From Aquaticitalea lipolytica (GTDB lineage: Bacteria; Bacteroidota; Bacteroidia; Flavobacteriales; Flavobacteriaceae): DNA of 64,000 nucleotides. Both the position numbers and the translations under genes were made by a program. The notes under the pieces were generated by a model. The model saw nothing but the letters and a program-made list of their open reading frames with translations, did not search any database and was not told the DNA's origin. Shown here piece by piece: positions 17,183 to 25,845 of this stretch; within the stretch, counting starts at the first letter, position 1, and every line of letters begins with the position of its first letter. The stretch spans positions 626,641 through 690,640 of the forward strand of contig NZ_BMIC01000001.1 of the NCBI RefSeq assembly GCF_014641635.1, read 5' to 3'.

Positions 17183-17794
17183 ATGGAATCAAAAGATTAT
17201 TTAAAAGATATAAGCGAGATCAAAAATTTAATGAACAAATCTTCTCGTTTTATTTCACTTAGTGGTTTATCAGGAATACTAGCAGGAATATATGCACTTA
17301 TTGGTGCTGCAGTAGCATATTGGCTTGTAGTTGAATATAGTAAAGGCACATTAATTCTTGATGGCAAGGTATTTAAACTTGTAATATTAGACTTGTTTTT
17401 AGTAGCAGCTTTAAGTGTTATTACAGGCATACTATTAACAACACGTAAAGCAAAAAAACATGGCGCTAAAATTTGGGATGCAACTTCTAGACGCTTAGTT
17501 ATAAATTTTTTGATTCCGTTGGTTGTTGGCGGATTATACATACTAATAATTCTAAATCAACAAAAATATGGTCAAACCGGAGCATTAATGCTCATATTTT
17601 ACGGATTGGCATTAATAAACGCATCTAAATATAGTATTGGAGACATTCGTTATTTAGGTTTTATACAGTTATTTTTGGGATTAATTTGTGCTTGGTTTCC
17701 AGGATATGGTTTTTGGCTTTGGGTGTTAGGGTTTGGAGTAATGCATATTATTTACGGTTCTTGGATGCATTTTAAATATGATGTTAAAAAATAA
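17183..17794 (+). CDS. Membrane protein of a winged-helix regulator operon
   Basis: 203 residues: a soluble N-terminal helix (about 1-28), then six hydrophobic segments, the first being SGLSGILAGIYALIGAAVAYWL and the last two GLICAWFPGYGFWLWVLGFG and MHIIYGSWMHF. Family of unknown function; in Bacteroidota such proteins usually precede a small MarR/ArsR-like winged-helix gene, as here (25 bp gap). The operator 2 bp before its start suggests that the operon is autoregulated. Transport or signal function cannot be read. Confidence 0.75.
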   Translation: MESKDYLKDISEIKNLMNKSSRFISLSGLSGILAGIYALIGAAVAYWLVVEYSKGTLILDGKVFKLVILDLFLVAALSVITGILLTTRKAKKHGAKIWDATSRRLVINFLIPLVVGGLYILIILNQQKYGQTGALMLIFYGLALINASKYSIGDIRYLGFIQLFLGLICAWFPGYGFWLWVLGFGVMHIIYGSWMHFKYDVKK

Positions 17795-17819
17795 ATTTCT
17801 GCCTTTGTAGAAATAATCT

Positions 17820-18113
17820 ATGAGTATAATAAACAATATTAATAAAGTATTTGATCACAGGATTAGATTAGGCATAATGTCTATTTTGATGGTGAATGAG
17901 TATGCCGATTTTAATATGCTCAAAGAATTACTTGATGTCACTGATGGTAATTTGGCAAGCCATGTTAAAGCTCTTGAAGCTGCCGAATATATTGAAGTCG
18001 AAAAACAATTCATCGGTCGAAAACCTAATACACGCTACTCTACTACAAAATTGGGAAGATTAGAGTTTAGCAAACATATTGAAGCACTAGAAAAATTAAT
18101 AAATAAACAATAG
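17820..18113 (+). CDS. Small winged-helix transcriptional regulator
   Basis: 97 residues, essentially one winged helix-turn-helix domain: RIRLGIMSILMVNEYADFNMLKELLDVTDGNLASHVKALEAAEYIEVEK, followed by the wing RKPNTRYSTTKLGR. This is the HTH_34/MarR-like single-domain type that binds DNA as a dimer. It has no effector domain, so the signal is probably sensed through the partner membrane protein or a small ligand. It lies between two copies of the same palindromic operator (17159 and 18134), the natural targets. Confidence 0.87.
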   Translation: MSIINNINKVFDHRIRLGIMSILMVNEYADFNMLKELLDVTDGNLASHVKALEAAEYIEVEKQFIGRKPNTRYSTTKLGRLEFSKHIEALEKLINKQ

Positions 18114-18133
18114 AACATTTTTTTTATCAACAC

Positions 18134-18155
18134 ACTTTGAAATACAAAGTACTTT
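18134..18155. promoter_or_regulatory. Operator copy 2: ACTTTG-N5-CAAAGTACTTT
   Basis: Same sequence as 17159-17180 except for the spacer (AAATA instead of TAATT): ACTTTG, spacer, CAAAGT, then the AAAGTACTTT palindrome. It ends 4 bp before the ATG of the Coq4-like gene, in the 46-bp gap after the regulator gene, and presumably controls the downstream operon. Confidence 0.7.
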
Positions 18156-18159
18156 AAAA

Positions 18160-18648
18160 ATGAAAATAAGAAAACACTTAATAGAATGGTTATTCGATAA
18201 ATCACAAAAGATTTATACAAACCTATTTAAAAACCATGAACCTTGGGGAATTTATAAAGCTGAATTATTAACCTACCCAGATGGCACTATTGGAAAAAAG
18301 TTAGGTGAGTTTTTAAAAAAAAACAATTTCGAACTTATCTCTAAAGTAGAAAGACACGATGCATATCATACTATAACAGGTTATGGGACAAAAGTTGAAG
18401 ACGAAATTGCTTTACAATGCTTATGTTTTGGGAACGGAAAAAGAAGTCTATATCTATATGGAGCAATTATTCTTGGAGTTATAATTCTACCTGACTATTA
18501 TAAATATTATTACAAATCTTATTTAATTGGAAAAAATGCAAACTCATTTCATCATTATGATTATAAAAAACTTTTAAAAGTTTCAATAGAAGAATTTAGA
18601 CAATCAATATTTTCAAAATCTCAGTTAATAATTATAAACAAAAATTAA
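18160..18648 (+). CDS. Coq4-like protein
   Basis: 162 residues. The segment ERHDAYHTITGYGTKVEDEIALQ contains HDAYH followed after eleven residues by Glu: the HDxxH-x11-E metal-binding motif that defines Coq4, the ubiquinone-biosynthesis scaffold. The remainder (KLGEFLKKNNFELIS before it, and a basic FHHYDYKKLLKV after) also fits Coq4-like helices, though the protein is shorter than eukaryotic Coq4. Bacteroidota make menaquinone, so a role in quinone synthesis is doubtful; lipid binding is an alternative. It is the first gene of a regulated operon running to 20674. Confidence 0.68.
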   Translation: MKIRKHLIEWLFDKSQKIYTNLFKNHEPWGIYKAELLTYPDGTIGKKLGEFLKKNNFELISKVERHDAYHTITGYGTKVEDEIALQCLCFGNGKRSLYLYGAIILGVIILPDYYKYYYKSYLIGKNANSFHHYDYKKLLKVSIEEFRQSIFSKSQLIIINKN

Positions 18649-18660
18649 GGATTGAAAAAT

Positions 18661-19290
18661 ATGAAATACATTAAAATAACTCTCTTACTACTAATATTTA
18701 TCTTCATAGGTATGATATTTACTAGTTTTTTTATCACATATAAAGCAAGTGAATATTTATATAACAACACTGAAACAATTCCAAAAAATAAAGTAGGATT
18801 GGTGTTAGGTGCTAGCAAATATACTAGTAATGGAAATATCAATCTGTATTATAAGTATAGAGTTGATGCTGCTTTAGAACTATACAAAGCTAAAAAAATA
18901 GACTTTCTTTTAATAAGTGGAGATAATAGTAGAGAAGGTTATGACGAACCAACAGATTTTAAAAATGATTTAATAGCCGAAGGTATTCCTGAAGATAAAA
19001 TTTATTTAGATTATGCAGGTTTTAGAACATTAGACTCGGTTATAAGAGCAAAAGAAATTTTTGGTCAAAATTCAATAACAATTATTTCTCAAAAATTCCA
19101 CAACGAACGCGCAATTTACTTAGCCAAAAATAATAACATAAAAGCTATAGCTTTTAATGCAAAATCTATAGTAGGAAGTTACGGATTGAAAACACAACTA
19201 AGAGAGTACTTAGCCAGAGCAAAAGCATCAATTGATGTGTTTTTTAATATAGAACCAAAATTTCTAGGTGATAAAATCGAAATTAAATAA
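18661..19290 (+). CDS. SanA/YdcF-family DUF218 membrane protein
   Basis: 209 residues from the ATG at 18661 (a TTG start 9 bases earlier is less likely). One N-terminal membrane helix, then the DUF218 domain: KVGLVLGASKYTSNGN, ALELYKAKKIDFLLISGDNSREGYDEP, AEGIPEDKIYLDYAGFRTLDSVIRAKEIFG, TIISQKFHNERAIYLAK, and a C-terminal REYLARAKASIDVF. This is the SanA pattern (E. coli SanA affects vancomycin exclusion and envelope integrity at high temperature). Probably periplasm-facing and linked to envelope glycan or lipid metabolism. Sits in the operon headed by the Coq4-like gene. Confidence 0.88.
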   Translation: MKYIKITLLLLIFIFIGMIFTSFFITYKASEYLYNNTETIPKNKVGLVLGASKYTSNGNINLYYKYRVDAALELYKAKKIDFLLISGDNSREGYDEPTDFKNDLIAEGIPEDKIYLDYAGFRTLDSVIRAKEIFGQNSITIISQKFHNERAIYLAKNNNIKAIAFNAKSIVGSYGLKTQLREYLARAKASIDVFFNIEPKFLGDKIEIK

Positions 19291-19296
19291 ACACTT

Positions 19297-19959
19297 ATGG
19301 ATACATTAAAATCAATATTACAAAATCGCTATAAAATAATATCATTACTTTCAGCATCAATGGTGCTAAGCATTATTTTACTAATGATAAGAATAAAATT
19401 AACGCATTCGTTTTTTTACCTCTTTCTGGTATGGAATTTATTTCTTGCAATAATACCTTATGCTATTTCAGTTTACTTAATAAACAAAGAAAAGCTAAGC
19501 AAAATTAAGTTATTAATATGGTTTAGTATTTGGTTACTTTTTTTGCCTAACGCTCCATATATAATAACTGATTTACTACACTTAAGATTAAGTGACAAAC
19601 ATTTTATGTGGCTAGATGTATTAGTTGTTACCTCTTTTGCATACAATGGTTTAATTATATTTTTTCTATCTGTTTTAGATATGGAAACTGTTCTCAAAAA
19701 ATATTTAAAACCTAAAAAACTATTTTACTTCATAGTTTTTGTCGTTTTCCTTACAGGGTTTGGAATGTATTTAGGACGATTTTTGAGGTATAACTCATGG
19801 GAAATAATACAGAACCCATTCAATTTGTTTTCAGATGTTTTTGATATAATTCTGAATCCAAACCAACATATAGAAGCTTGGATATTCACCTTAACTTTTG
19901 GTGCTTTTTTAAGTATTGGGTTTTGGATGTTTAAAGCTTTTTTAAAAATGAAATATTAA
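19297..19959 (+). CDS. DUF1361 membrane protein
   Basis: 220 residues with about six or seven hydrophobic helices. WNLFLAIIPYAIS, WLLFLPNAPYIITDLLHL and FGMYLGRFLRYNSWEI are characteristic of DUF1361. Family function is unknown. It lies 6 bp after the SanA-like gene, so it is in the same operon. Confidence 0.85.
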   Translation: MDTLKSILQNRYKIISLLSASMVLSIILLMIRIKLTHSFFYLFLVWNLFLAIIPYAISVYLINKEKLSKIKLLIWFSIWLLFLPNAPYIITDLLHLRLSDKHFMWLDVLVVTSFAYNGLIIFFLSVLDMETVLKKYLKPKKLFYFIVFVVFLTGFGMYLGRFLRYNSWEIIQNPFNLFSDVFDIILNPNQHIEAWIFTLTFGAFLSIGFWMFKAFLKMKY

Positions 19960-19975
19960 TTCTAAATAAAAAAAT

Positions 19976-20674
19976 ATGAAAAACTTAATTTTATTACTCG
20001 CATTAGTGACATTACTTTTCAATTGCAATTCAAATGACAATAAGAAAATAATTTCAAAAGAAAATGAAACTCAAAACATAAAAAAAGATACTAGTTTAAT
20101 AGAAATAGCAGATTTACCAATTCATATTGATAGTACAGATTATTTATTACATCCAATTGGAAACTATAAGATTTATGCCTCAAAATTAAGTTCATATAGA
20201 TCAGATAATTACAATAGCTTTTCTGTTTCAAATAGTAATAAATATAGTATAAGTGGGAATTTATCAAATGTTAAATTTCAGAAGAAAGATTCAGAAGAAC
20301 TAATACCACTTACAAACAAAATCATTAATATAAAATCTATGAGTTTTATGAAAGAAATATTTGATACTACTAAATCACAGTTATTAATTTATACCATAAA
20401 CGACAAAGACACAAATAGCGATAATAAACTTGACTATAATGACATAGAGACTTTATATATAAGCAAAATAGATGGTTCAGGCTTTAAAAAACTGACACCC
20501 GAATATGAAGAATTATTAGATTGGGAAACAGTTATTATTATTAACAGAATATATTTTAAAACCATTGAAGACTCTAATAAGAATGGTGAGTTTGATAAAT
20601 CGGACTCACTACACTACTATTTTATAGATTACAGTAAAGAAAGCTACGTTGTAAAAGAATATTATCCAATATAA
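19976..20674 (+). CDS. Hypothetical lipoprotein
   Basis: 232 residues. A signal peptide ends at a lipobox (LVTLLFNCNSND), so the mature protein would be lipid-anchored at Cys17. The rest is polar; DKDTNSDNKLDYNDIE and EDSNKNGEFDKSDS look like calcium-binding or dockerin-like acidic loops (D-x-N-x-D spacing). I do not recognise a family. It is the last gene of the operon starting at 18160. Confidence 0.7.
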   Translation: MKNLILLLALVTLLFNCNSNDNKKIISKENETQNIKKDTSLIEIADLPIHIDSTDYLLHPIGNYKIYASKLSSYRSDNYNSFSVSNSNKYSISGNLSNVKFQKKDSEELIPLTNKIINIKSMSFMKEIFDTTKSQLLIYTINDKDTNSDNKLDYNDIETLYISKIDGSGFKKLTPEYEELLDWETVIIINRIYFKTIEDSNKNGEFDKSDSLHYYFIDYSKESYVVKEYYPI

Positions 20675-20686
20675 TTTTCTGTTATA

Positions 20687-21469
20687 CTAAACCTCTCTAT
20701 TGCGTTCTTGTATTTGCCTCACAATAGATGTTGCTCTATTTCTTGATAAAAAACGTGGTAATCCAGATAAAAATTTATTAAACACTCCTGGAATTGCTAC
20801 AGTTTTTCCTTGATGCATAGCCTTATAACCATAAGCCGCAACTTTTTGCGGACAAGCCATGTTAAATGTAATTTTATTATCTGTTGTGCCATTAGAAACT
20901 ACATCTTGAAATGATGTTTTTGTTGGTCCAGGACATAATGCAGTTACAGTAACTCCAGTACCTTTTAGTTCGTTGGCTATGGCTTCTGAAAATGACAACA
21001 TATATCCTTTTGAGGCATAATAGATAGACATTAAAGGACCTGGTTGAAACGCAGCCAAAGATGACATGTTTAGAATTTTTCCAGATTTTTGTTTTATCAT
21101 TCCATCTAAAACAAGTTTTGTTAAATGCGTAGTTGTAATAATATGTACTTGCAGCATTTCTAATTCACGTTTCCAATCGGTATCTGAAAATGTACCAAAC
21201 AACCCAAAACCAGCATTATTAATTAAAACATCTATTGGAGTATCTTTAATCTCTTCAAAAATGACTTCTGCAACATTCTCTTCACTTAAATCTTTTATAA
21301 TTAATTTTACATCAACACTATAAGACTCTAAAATGCTTTGCTTTGCAACATCTAAGTTTATTGTATCTATATCAATTAAAATAAGATTATAAGAATCTTT
21401 AGCTAACAATAGTGCCAACTCATAACCCAATCCGGAAGCAGCTCCAGTAACTATTGCAGTTTTAATCAT
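20687..21469 (-). CDS. Short-chain dehydrogenase/reductase (SDR)
   Basis: 260 residues. Classical SDR motifs: cofactor loop TGAASGLG (about 8-15), NNAG (about 87-90), catalytic Ser in NMSSLA, and YASKG (Tyr and Lys, about 151-154), followed by CPGPTKT. NAD(P)-dependent oxidoreductase of unknown substrate; the DltE/YbbO-like subgroup is possible. The C-terminal RFLSRNRATSIV suggests membrane association. It is convergent with the lipoprotein at 19976-20674. Confidence 0.92.
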   Translation of the reverse strand: MIKTAIVTGAASGLGYELALLLAKDSYNLILIDIDTINLDVAKQSILESYSVDVKLIIKDLSEENVAEVIFEEIKDTPIDVLINNAGFGLFGTFSDTDWKRELEMLQVHIITTTHLTKLVLDGMIKQKSGKILNMSSLAAFQPGPLMSIYYASKGYMLSFSEAIANELKGTGVTVTALCPGPTKTSFQDVVSNGTTDNKITFNMACPQKVAAYGYKAMHQGKTVAIPGVFNKFLSGLPRFLSRNRATSIVRQIQERNREV

Positions 21470-21514
21470 TAAAAAAGTGTTTGGAGCAATGTAGTAAATT
21501 AAAAGCCAATAAAC

Positions 21515-22720
21515 CTAAAGTTTACCGTCTACATAATCCTGTAAATATGAAAATCGTTCGGTTAGTTTTTTGTTTTCAGTAATTTTTGCACGCTTTAAAA
21601 TTCCTCGTTCATCACCATTAAAAAATGCAGGAATAACGTGTTCTAAAAACATCTCACCAAAACCTTCACTAGCATCTTTTGGTAGTTCGCAAGGTAAGTT
21701 GTCGACTGCCATAACTGTTATTGCATCTTTAGCATTAAAAGCGACTTCTTTTTCAGTTTTTGCATCATAACCATAAAACGGATCTGCAATAGTTGAAGCT
21801 CTTAATGTTGAAGCCACAGGTCCATCAACATCACAACTAATATCTGCCACTAGATTGATATTAAAATCTTTTGATTTTGCATCTTGTCTTGTAAACAAAT
21901 AAGGCGCATTATTACCATAAAAATGTCCAGCTATAAACATATCTGTTTCTTTAGCATATGGCATAAAATTACTTTCGTAACCTGTTGGGTCTTTATAAAA
22001 CTCCCACTTCTCACCTACTTTGCCATCTTTACGTTTTGCATATTCCATAACATCTGCCATAACATAAACTGGTTCTGTAAACTTTGACGTTAAATATAAC
22101 GCATCACTTACTTCTTTTATTTTTAAGTGATCAAGAATTTCTTTTGCTCCTTGGGCAACTTTTCCTGTTCCTGTAAGCAATATTTTGATATTTGGAAGTT
22201 TAATTTTATCTAGCTCTCTTTTTACCTCGTCTAAATCGGCTAATGTTTCTACTTTAGGTAAGTTGAATAATCCATCACGCAACCCAAGAGCTCTAAATCC
22301 GTTATACGCTCCAACCAAGCCTGCATAACGACCAAAACCAATTAAACGTGCTCCACTTTTCTTTACAATAGTTTCGTGGTCATACATTTCAATATTTTTC
22401 TCTAACATGGCTACTAAAAGCTTTCTGTTATAAGGTTGCTTTTTAATAGTATGAGAAAAGTAAAAGTATTTTTTGTTTGGTATTAAATTCTCAATTGGCA
22501 CTTCTTTTACGCCTATCATCACATCGCAATCTGACACATCGTCTGTAACCTTAAATCCTAATGCTTTGTATGCTGAATCTGGAAAAATGCGAACATCGCT
22601 AGACTCAACAATAAACTCGGCTTTTGGAAATTGTGCTCTAGCTTCTGCTAGCTTTTCTGGTGAAAAAACTACGCGTCTATCTGGCGGATTTTTACGTTCT
22701 TTTATGATGGCGAATTTCAT
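21515..22720 (-). CDS. Alanine dehydrogenase/saccharopine dehydrogenase-like NAD(P)-dependent oxidoreductase
   Basis: 401 residues from the ATG at 22720; an ATG 48 bases earlier adds residues that do not fit the fold. KFAIIKERKNPPDRRVVFSP and CDVMIGVKEVPI are the AlaDH/PNT N-terminal domain landmarks (substrate Lys-Glu region), HTIKKQPYNRKLL follows, and ILLTGTGKVAQGA is the Rossmann nucleotide loop. LVADISCDVDGPVAST, then TITVMAVDNLPCELP-like text, match the Bacteroidota family usually named alanine or saccharopine dehydrogenase. The exact substrate is uncertain; opine or lysine-degradation chemistry is plausible. Monocistronic. Confidence 0.78.
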   Translation of the reverse strand: MKFAIIKERKNPPDRRVVFSPEKLAEARAQFPKAEFIVESSDVRIFPDSAYKALGFKVTDDVSDCDVMIGVKEVPIENLIPNKKYFYFSHTIKKQPYNRKLLVAMLEKNIEMYDHETIVKKSGARLIGFGRYAGLVGAYNGFRALGLRDGLFNLPKVETLADLDEVKRELDKIKLPNIKILLTGTGKVAQGAKEILDHLKIKEVSDALYLTSKFTEPVYVMADVMEYAKRKDGKVGEKWEFYKDPTGYESNFMPYAKETDMFIAGHFYGNNAPYLFTRQDAKSKDFNINLVADISCDVDGPVASTLRASTIADPFYGYDAKTEKEVAFNAKDAITVMAVDNLPCELPKDASEGFGEMFLEHVIPAFFNGDERGILKRAKITENKKLTERFSYLQDYVDGKL

Positions 22721-22761
22721 AAGCTTATGATTGGAATAATTTTTGCACGAAAATAATAGGA

Positions 22762-22795
22762 TTTGCAAGGTTTACCAAACTTTTTGATAACTTTG
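22762..22795 (+). promoter_or_regulatory. Promoter of the tmRNA transcript
   Basis: TTTG (22762-22765), then 22 bp, then TAACTTTG (22788-22795), which fits the Bacteroidota TTTG/TAnnTTTG promoter. Transcription would begin around 22801, exactly where the structured leader starts, about 94 bp before mature tmRNA. Confidence 0.6.
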
Positions 22796-22800
22796 CAGAC

Positions 22801-22878
22801 TGCGTTAGCGATTAAAGCGGCATCCTTTTGCCTTTTGCAAAAGATATAGTTGAAAGCGCGACCTGAAAGGGAACGCCA
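22801..22878 (+). ncRNA. Structured RNA upstream of tmRNA (possibly Flavo-1-like)
   Basis: GCGTT (22802-22806) pairs with AACGC (22872-22876) to close a domain of about 75 nt. Inside is a perfect 7-bp hairpin, CTTTTGC and GCAAAAG with loop CTTTT, and purine-rich internal loops around TTGAAAGCGCGACC. The block is markedly GC-richer than its surroundings. It has no reading frame and no terminator before tmRNA, so it is a leader or a separately processed RNA. I associate this sequence style with a structured motif recurrent in Flavobacteriia; Flavo-1 is my guess, not a match I could run. Confidence 0.5.
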
Positions 22879-22894
22879 AAATACTATTAATAAT

Positions 22895-23288
22895 GGGGTC
22901 GACTGGTTTTGACAGCGAGATTTATTAGGTAGTAAGCACGTCGTGTAATGATTTTGAAACACGTAAAAGGCTAGATCAAATTTTAAACGGCGAGAATAAC
23001 TACGCTTTAGCTGCTTAATTCTGAATTACAGTAAGAATTTGCCTTTGTCCTACTAGGTAGGAAAGCTAAATGTCTCTTGAAAGCCCTGGTCAGCGGCGTT
23101 CTAATTAGAGGCATCGTAAAAGTTGACATAGAAAGTGAAGCGCTTTGATTTGCTTTTGAAACTTAAGAAGATAAGTTGTGAGTAGAGTGTTTTTAATCAG
23201 CTTACAATCGAAAACCATGAAAAAACTAAACGTGTAGAAGGCTATTTGGTGACTTGTTTGGACGAGAGTTCGATTCTCTCCGACTCCA
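22895..23288 (+). ncRNA. ssrA: Transfer-messenger RNA (tmRNA)
   Basis: Ribosome rescue RNA. The 5' end GGGGTCG pairs with CGACTCC near 23281-23287 to form the tRNA-like acceptor stem; the T arm ends GAGAGTTCGATTCTCTC. The resume region reads GGC GAG AAT AAC TAC GCT TTA GCT GCT TAA (22989-23018), giving the proteolysis tag GENNYALAA after the charged Ala. The discriminator base is followed by CAT rather than CCA, so CCA is added after transcription. The short frames seen here on the other strand are not genes. Confidence 0.95.
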
Positions 23289-23292
23289 CATA

Positions 23293-23327
23293 AAACTCTG
23301 TAAATCAAGTATTTATGGAGTTTTTTT
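23293..23327 (+). terminator. Terminator after tmRNA
   Basis: AAAACTC-TG-TAAAT, loop CAAGT, ATTTA-TG-GAGT and a run of seven T. It sits 5 bp after tmRNA and ends 2 bp before the convergent TonB receptor stop, so it may serve both directions. Confidence 0.75.
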
Positions 23328-23328
23328 A

Positions 23329-25845
23329 TTAAAAATAAACTCTTATAAACGCATTGGGAGTTATAGCTAAAGACTGCTGGTTTGTTTTTAATAGATTTTG
23401 ATCTTGCACACTATAAAAGCTATTTATTATATTTTCTTTATCAAGCACATTCCAAACTGATAATCCAATAGTTGCATTTACATGATGGCAAAATTTTAAA
23501 TCATAAATAGCTGATATATCGAGACGTAAATAATCTTCTAAAGACTGATTATTTGCTGCTCCAAAATTAACTTCGTTATTAACTATTTCGTTTCCAATAA
23601 TTGGCTCGGTTGTAGGTTTCCCAGAATGCCAATTAAATCCTGCTGAAACTTTAAATCTATTTTTGGTATATGCTGTTCCTAATGTAAGTGCATGAGTAAT
23701 GTTATAGTTACTTGGAAAGCTAGGCTCATCTAACGAATTAAATTTATAAGTATTATCCATAAAAGAATAGCTTAACCAACCACTAAAACTACCTATACCT
23801 TTTCTAAAGAGAAAATCAATACCTTTTACGTCATAGCTTCCACTTACGTTACTAAAGCGGTACTGATTTTGAAATCCTTGACTTTGAGAAGTTATACCAT
23901 CAACCATTTTGTAATAACCTTCTAAACTTAAAAGCCATCCCTTTTTACTAAAACTAATACCTGTAGATAGTTGTTTGCTTGTAATAACAGGAATTTCTTC
24001 TTTATTTGATAATTGCCATCTGCGCTTTTCTATACCAAGAAAATCATTCTGAAAATTAACAACTTGCGATGTGTATTGATGTTTAAACTCTCCTAGAATT
24101 TCAAACCTAAAATCATTTAAAAACTTTTGATTAAAACTAAATCTTGGCTCTAAAATGCTCTTTTTAAATTTATCTAAATAATTGAATCTTGTTCCAATAT
24201 TAAAAGCCGTATTTCTGTTTTTTGAAACAAATCCGATTTGAGAAAAAGCACTATATAATCTAACAACTTCAGAAATCTTTAATCTGTATAATGGATTATC
24301 TACGTCATCAAGATTTGTTACTTCTGTTTCAACAAAATGCAAACCTGAAAGCAAATTTAGCTGCTCAGTAATTCTGTAATTTGAAGTGAGTTTTAGACTA
24401 GATTCTGACACACTATTTTCTTGTAAAAATCTTTGCTCATCTAATATATTAGCATTTATAGCTTTTAATTTATAATCTGTTTCATAAACTTCGATTGATG
24501 TTTGAAATTTATCATTCCAAACTCTATTATAAAACACTGCTCCTGCTATGCTATTTTGTTTTAGACTACTCTCACGAGATTCTTGATTAGAATTTATAAT
24601 TGCATTCTCGTTAAAAATAAGTTCATTACTTACATTTATAAAATTAACTCGCAATACATCTTTATCACTTATTTGGTACAACCAACGTAATGAGGTATCA
24701 TAAAAATCGAATTCTTTATCTGAATTAACACTATTATTTGTATTGTTATCAACCTCAGTGTTTTGTGAAATACGTTCAAAAAAGTTTGTATATGTTGGTG
24801 TTTTTAAAAAATCACTAATTGATTTTCGAGCTGCAAATTGTATGGATGATTTTTCGCTAATTGGCACATCTGCAAATGCATTTGCATCTATAAAATTACC
24901 TCCAAGACTAGCTCTAAATTTTGAGTTAATCTCATTATCTGTTTTCATAGCTATTGTACCAGAAACACCATCTGTATAAATAACATTAGAGCCATTTTTT
25001 TGCAAGGACACTTTATCAGTAATTTGTGGGTTATACATTGAAATTAAACCAAAAAAATGTCCAGACTGATACATTTTAATACCATCCCACAGTATTAAAT
25101 TTTGATCATGTGTACCTCCTCTAATGTTAATATTAGAAACCGTTTCGTTTATACTTTGTATTCCTGGAAATGCCTGAACAGATTGTAAAACATCAGCATC
25201 TACAACTCCTGGTAATATTTCAAAATTAGAGAAATCAATTTCGAAAGAGCCATCGCTTAACTTATTAATACCGCTTATCATGTAGTTTGATATAATGACT
25301 TCTGATAGTAGTTGAAAGTTTGGATACAAATAGGTATCTAAACAAACTTCTTTATTAAATACCGATGCAAGTTTAGTTACTGTTTTAAACCCTAGATATT
25401 TAATTGAAATTAGTTCGGACTCACTTTTAACTAAAAGTTGAAAAAATCCATTATTATCACTTACTGTTGAACTTGTATTACTTTGAATTGTCGCAGAGGT
25501 TAATACTGATTGAGTTTCTATATCTTTTATGTATCCGCATATTACAAACCCTTCTTTTTGTTTTACTAATATAATATTGTCGCTAATAATAGTAAAACTA
25601 AAAGGCGTATTTCGTTCTAAATAACGCAACACGTCTTCTAATGTTAATTCCTTTTTAGGCGGAATTATATATACATTCTCAATACTATCTTCAGCATAAT
25701 TAAACTGATAGTTATATTGATTTTGAATAGCTTCAAAAATTGCAATAAGTGATTGTTTCTCATTTTTGACTTGCGCAGAAATAGTGAAAGAAAAAAAAGA
25801 AAATAAAATGATACTTAATAAATACTGCTTACCTTTTATTGCCAT
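23329..25845 (-). CDS. TonB-dependent receptor with N-terminal STN signalling domain
   Basis: 838 residues from the ATG at 25845 (an ATG at 25878 would add 11). Signal peptide ending FTISAQ. The order is: STN domain (SLIAIFEAIQNQYNYQFNYAEDSIENV), a carboxypeptidase-regulatory-like fold (ICGYIKDIETQSVLTSATIQ), plug (VVDADVLQSVQAFPGIQSINETVSNINIRGGTHDQNLILWDGI) and a long beta-barrel ending in the aromatic FIRVYF. It takes up an unknown ligand across the outer membrane, and the STN domain contacts FecR to signal. It overlaps fecR by 17 bp; the ECF sigma gene lies just upstream, so it belongs to a cell-surface signalling operon. Confidence 0.92.
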   Translation of the reverse strand: MAIKGKQYLLSIILFSFFSFTISAQVKNEKQSLIAIFEAIQNQYNYQFNYAEDSIENVYIIPPKKELTLEDVLRYLERNTPFSFTIISDNIILVKQKEGFVICGYIKDIETQSVLTSATIQSNTSSTVSDNNGFFQLLVKSESELISIKYLGFKTVTKLASVFNKEVCLDTYLYPNFQLLSEVIISNYMISGINKLSDGSFEIDFSNFEILPGVVDADVLQSVQAFPGIQSINETVSNINIRGGTHDQNLILWDGIKMYQSGHFFGLISMYNPQITDKVSLQKNGSNVIYTDGVSGTIAMKTDNEINSKFRASLGGNFIDANAFADVPISEKSSIQFAARKSISDFLKTPTYTNFFERISQNTEVDNNTNNSVNSDKEFDFYDTSLRWLYQISDKDVLRVNFINVSNELIFNENAIINSNQESRESSLKQNSIAGAVFYNRVWNDKFQTSIEVYETDYKLKAINANILDEQRFLQENSVSESSLKLTSNYRITEQLNLLSGLHFVETEVTNLDDVDNPLYRLKISEVVRLYSAFSQIGFVSKNRNTAFNIGTRFNYLDKFKKSILEPRFSFNQKFLNDFRFEILGEFKHQYTSQVVNFQNDFLGIEKRRWQLSNKEEIPVITSKQLSTGISFSKKGWLLSLEGYYKMVDGITSQSQGFQNQYRFSNVSGSYDVKGIDFLFRKGIGSFSGWLSYSFMDNTYKFNSLDEPSFPSNYNITHALTLGTAYTKNRFKVSAGFNWHSGKPTTEPIIGNEIVNNEVNFGAANNQSLEDYLRLDISAIYDLKFCHHVNATIGLSVWNVLDKENIINSFYSVQDQNLLKTNQQSLAITPNAFIRVYF

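Noticed and set aside
22717-23308. Two minus-strand frames overlapping the tmRNA region
   Set aside because: They cover the tmRNA leader and tmRNA itself, which is identified by acceptor stem and tag; the frames have no recognisable protein features.
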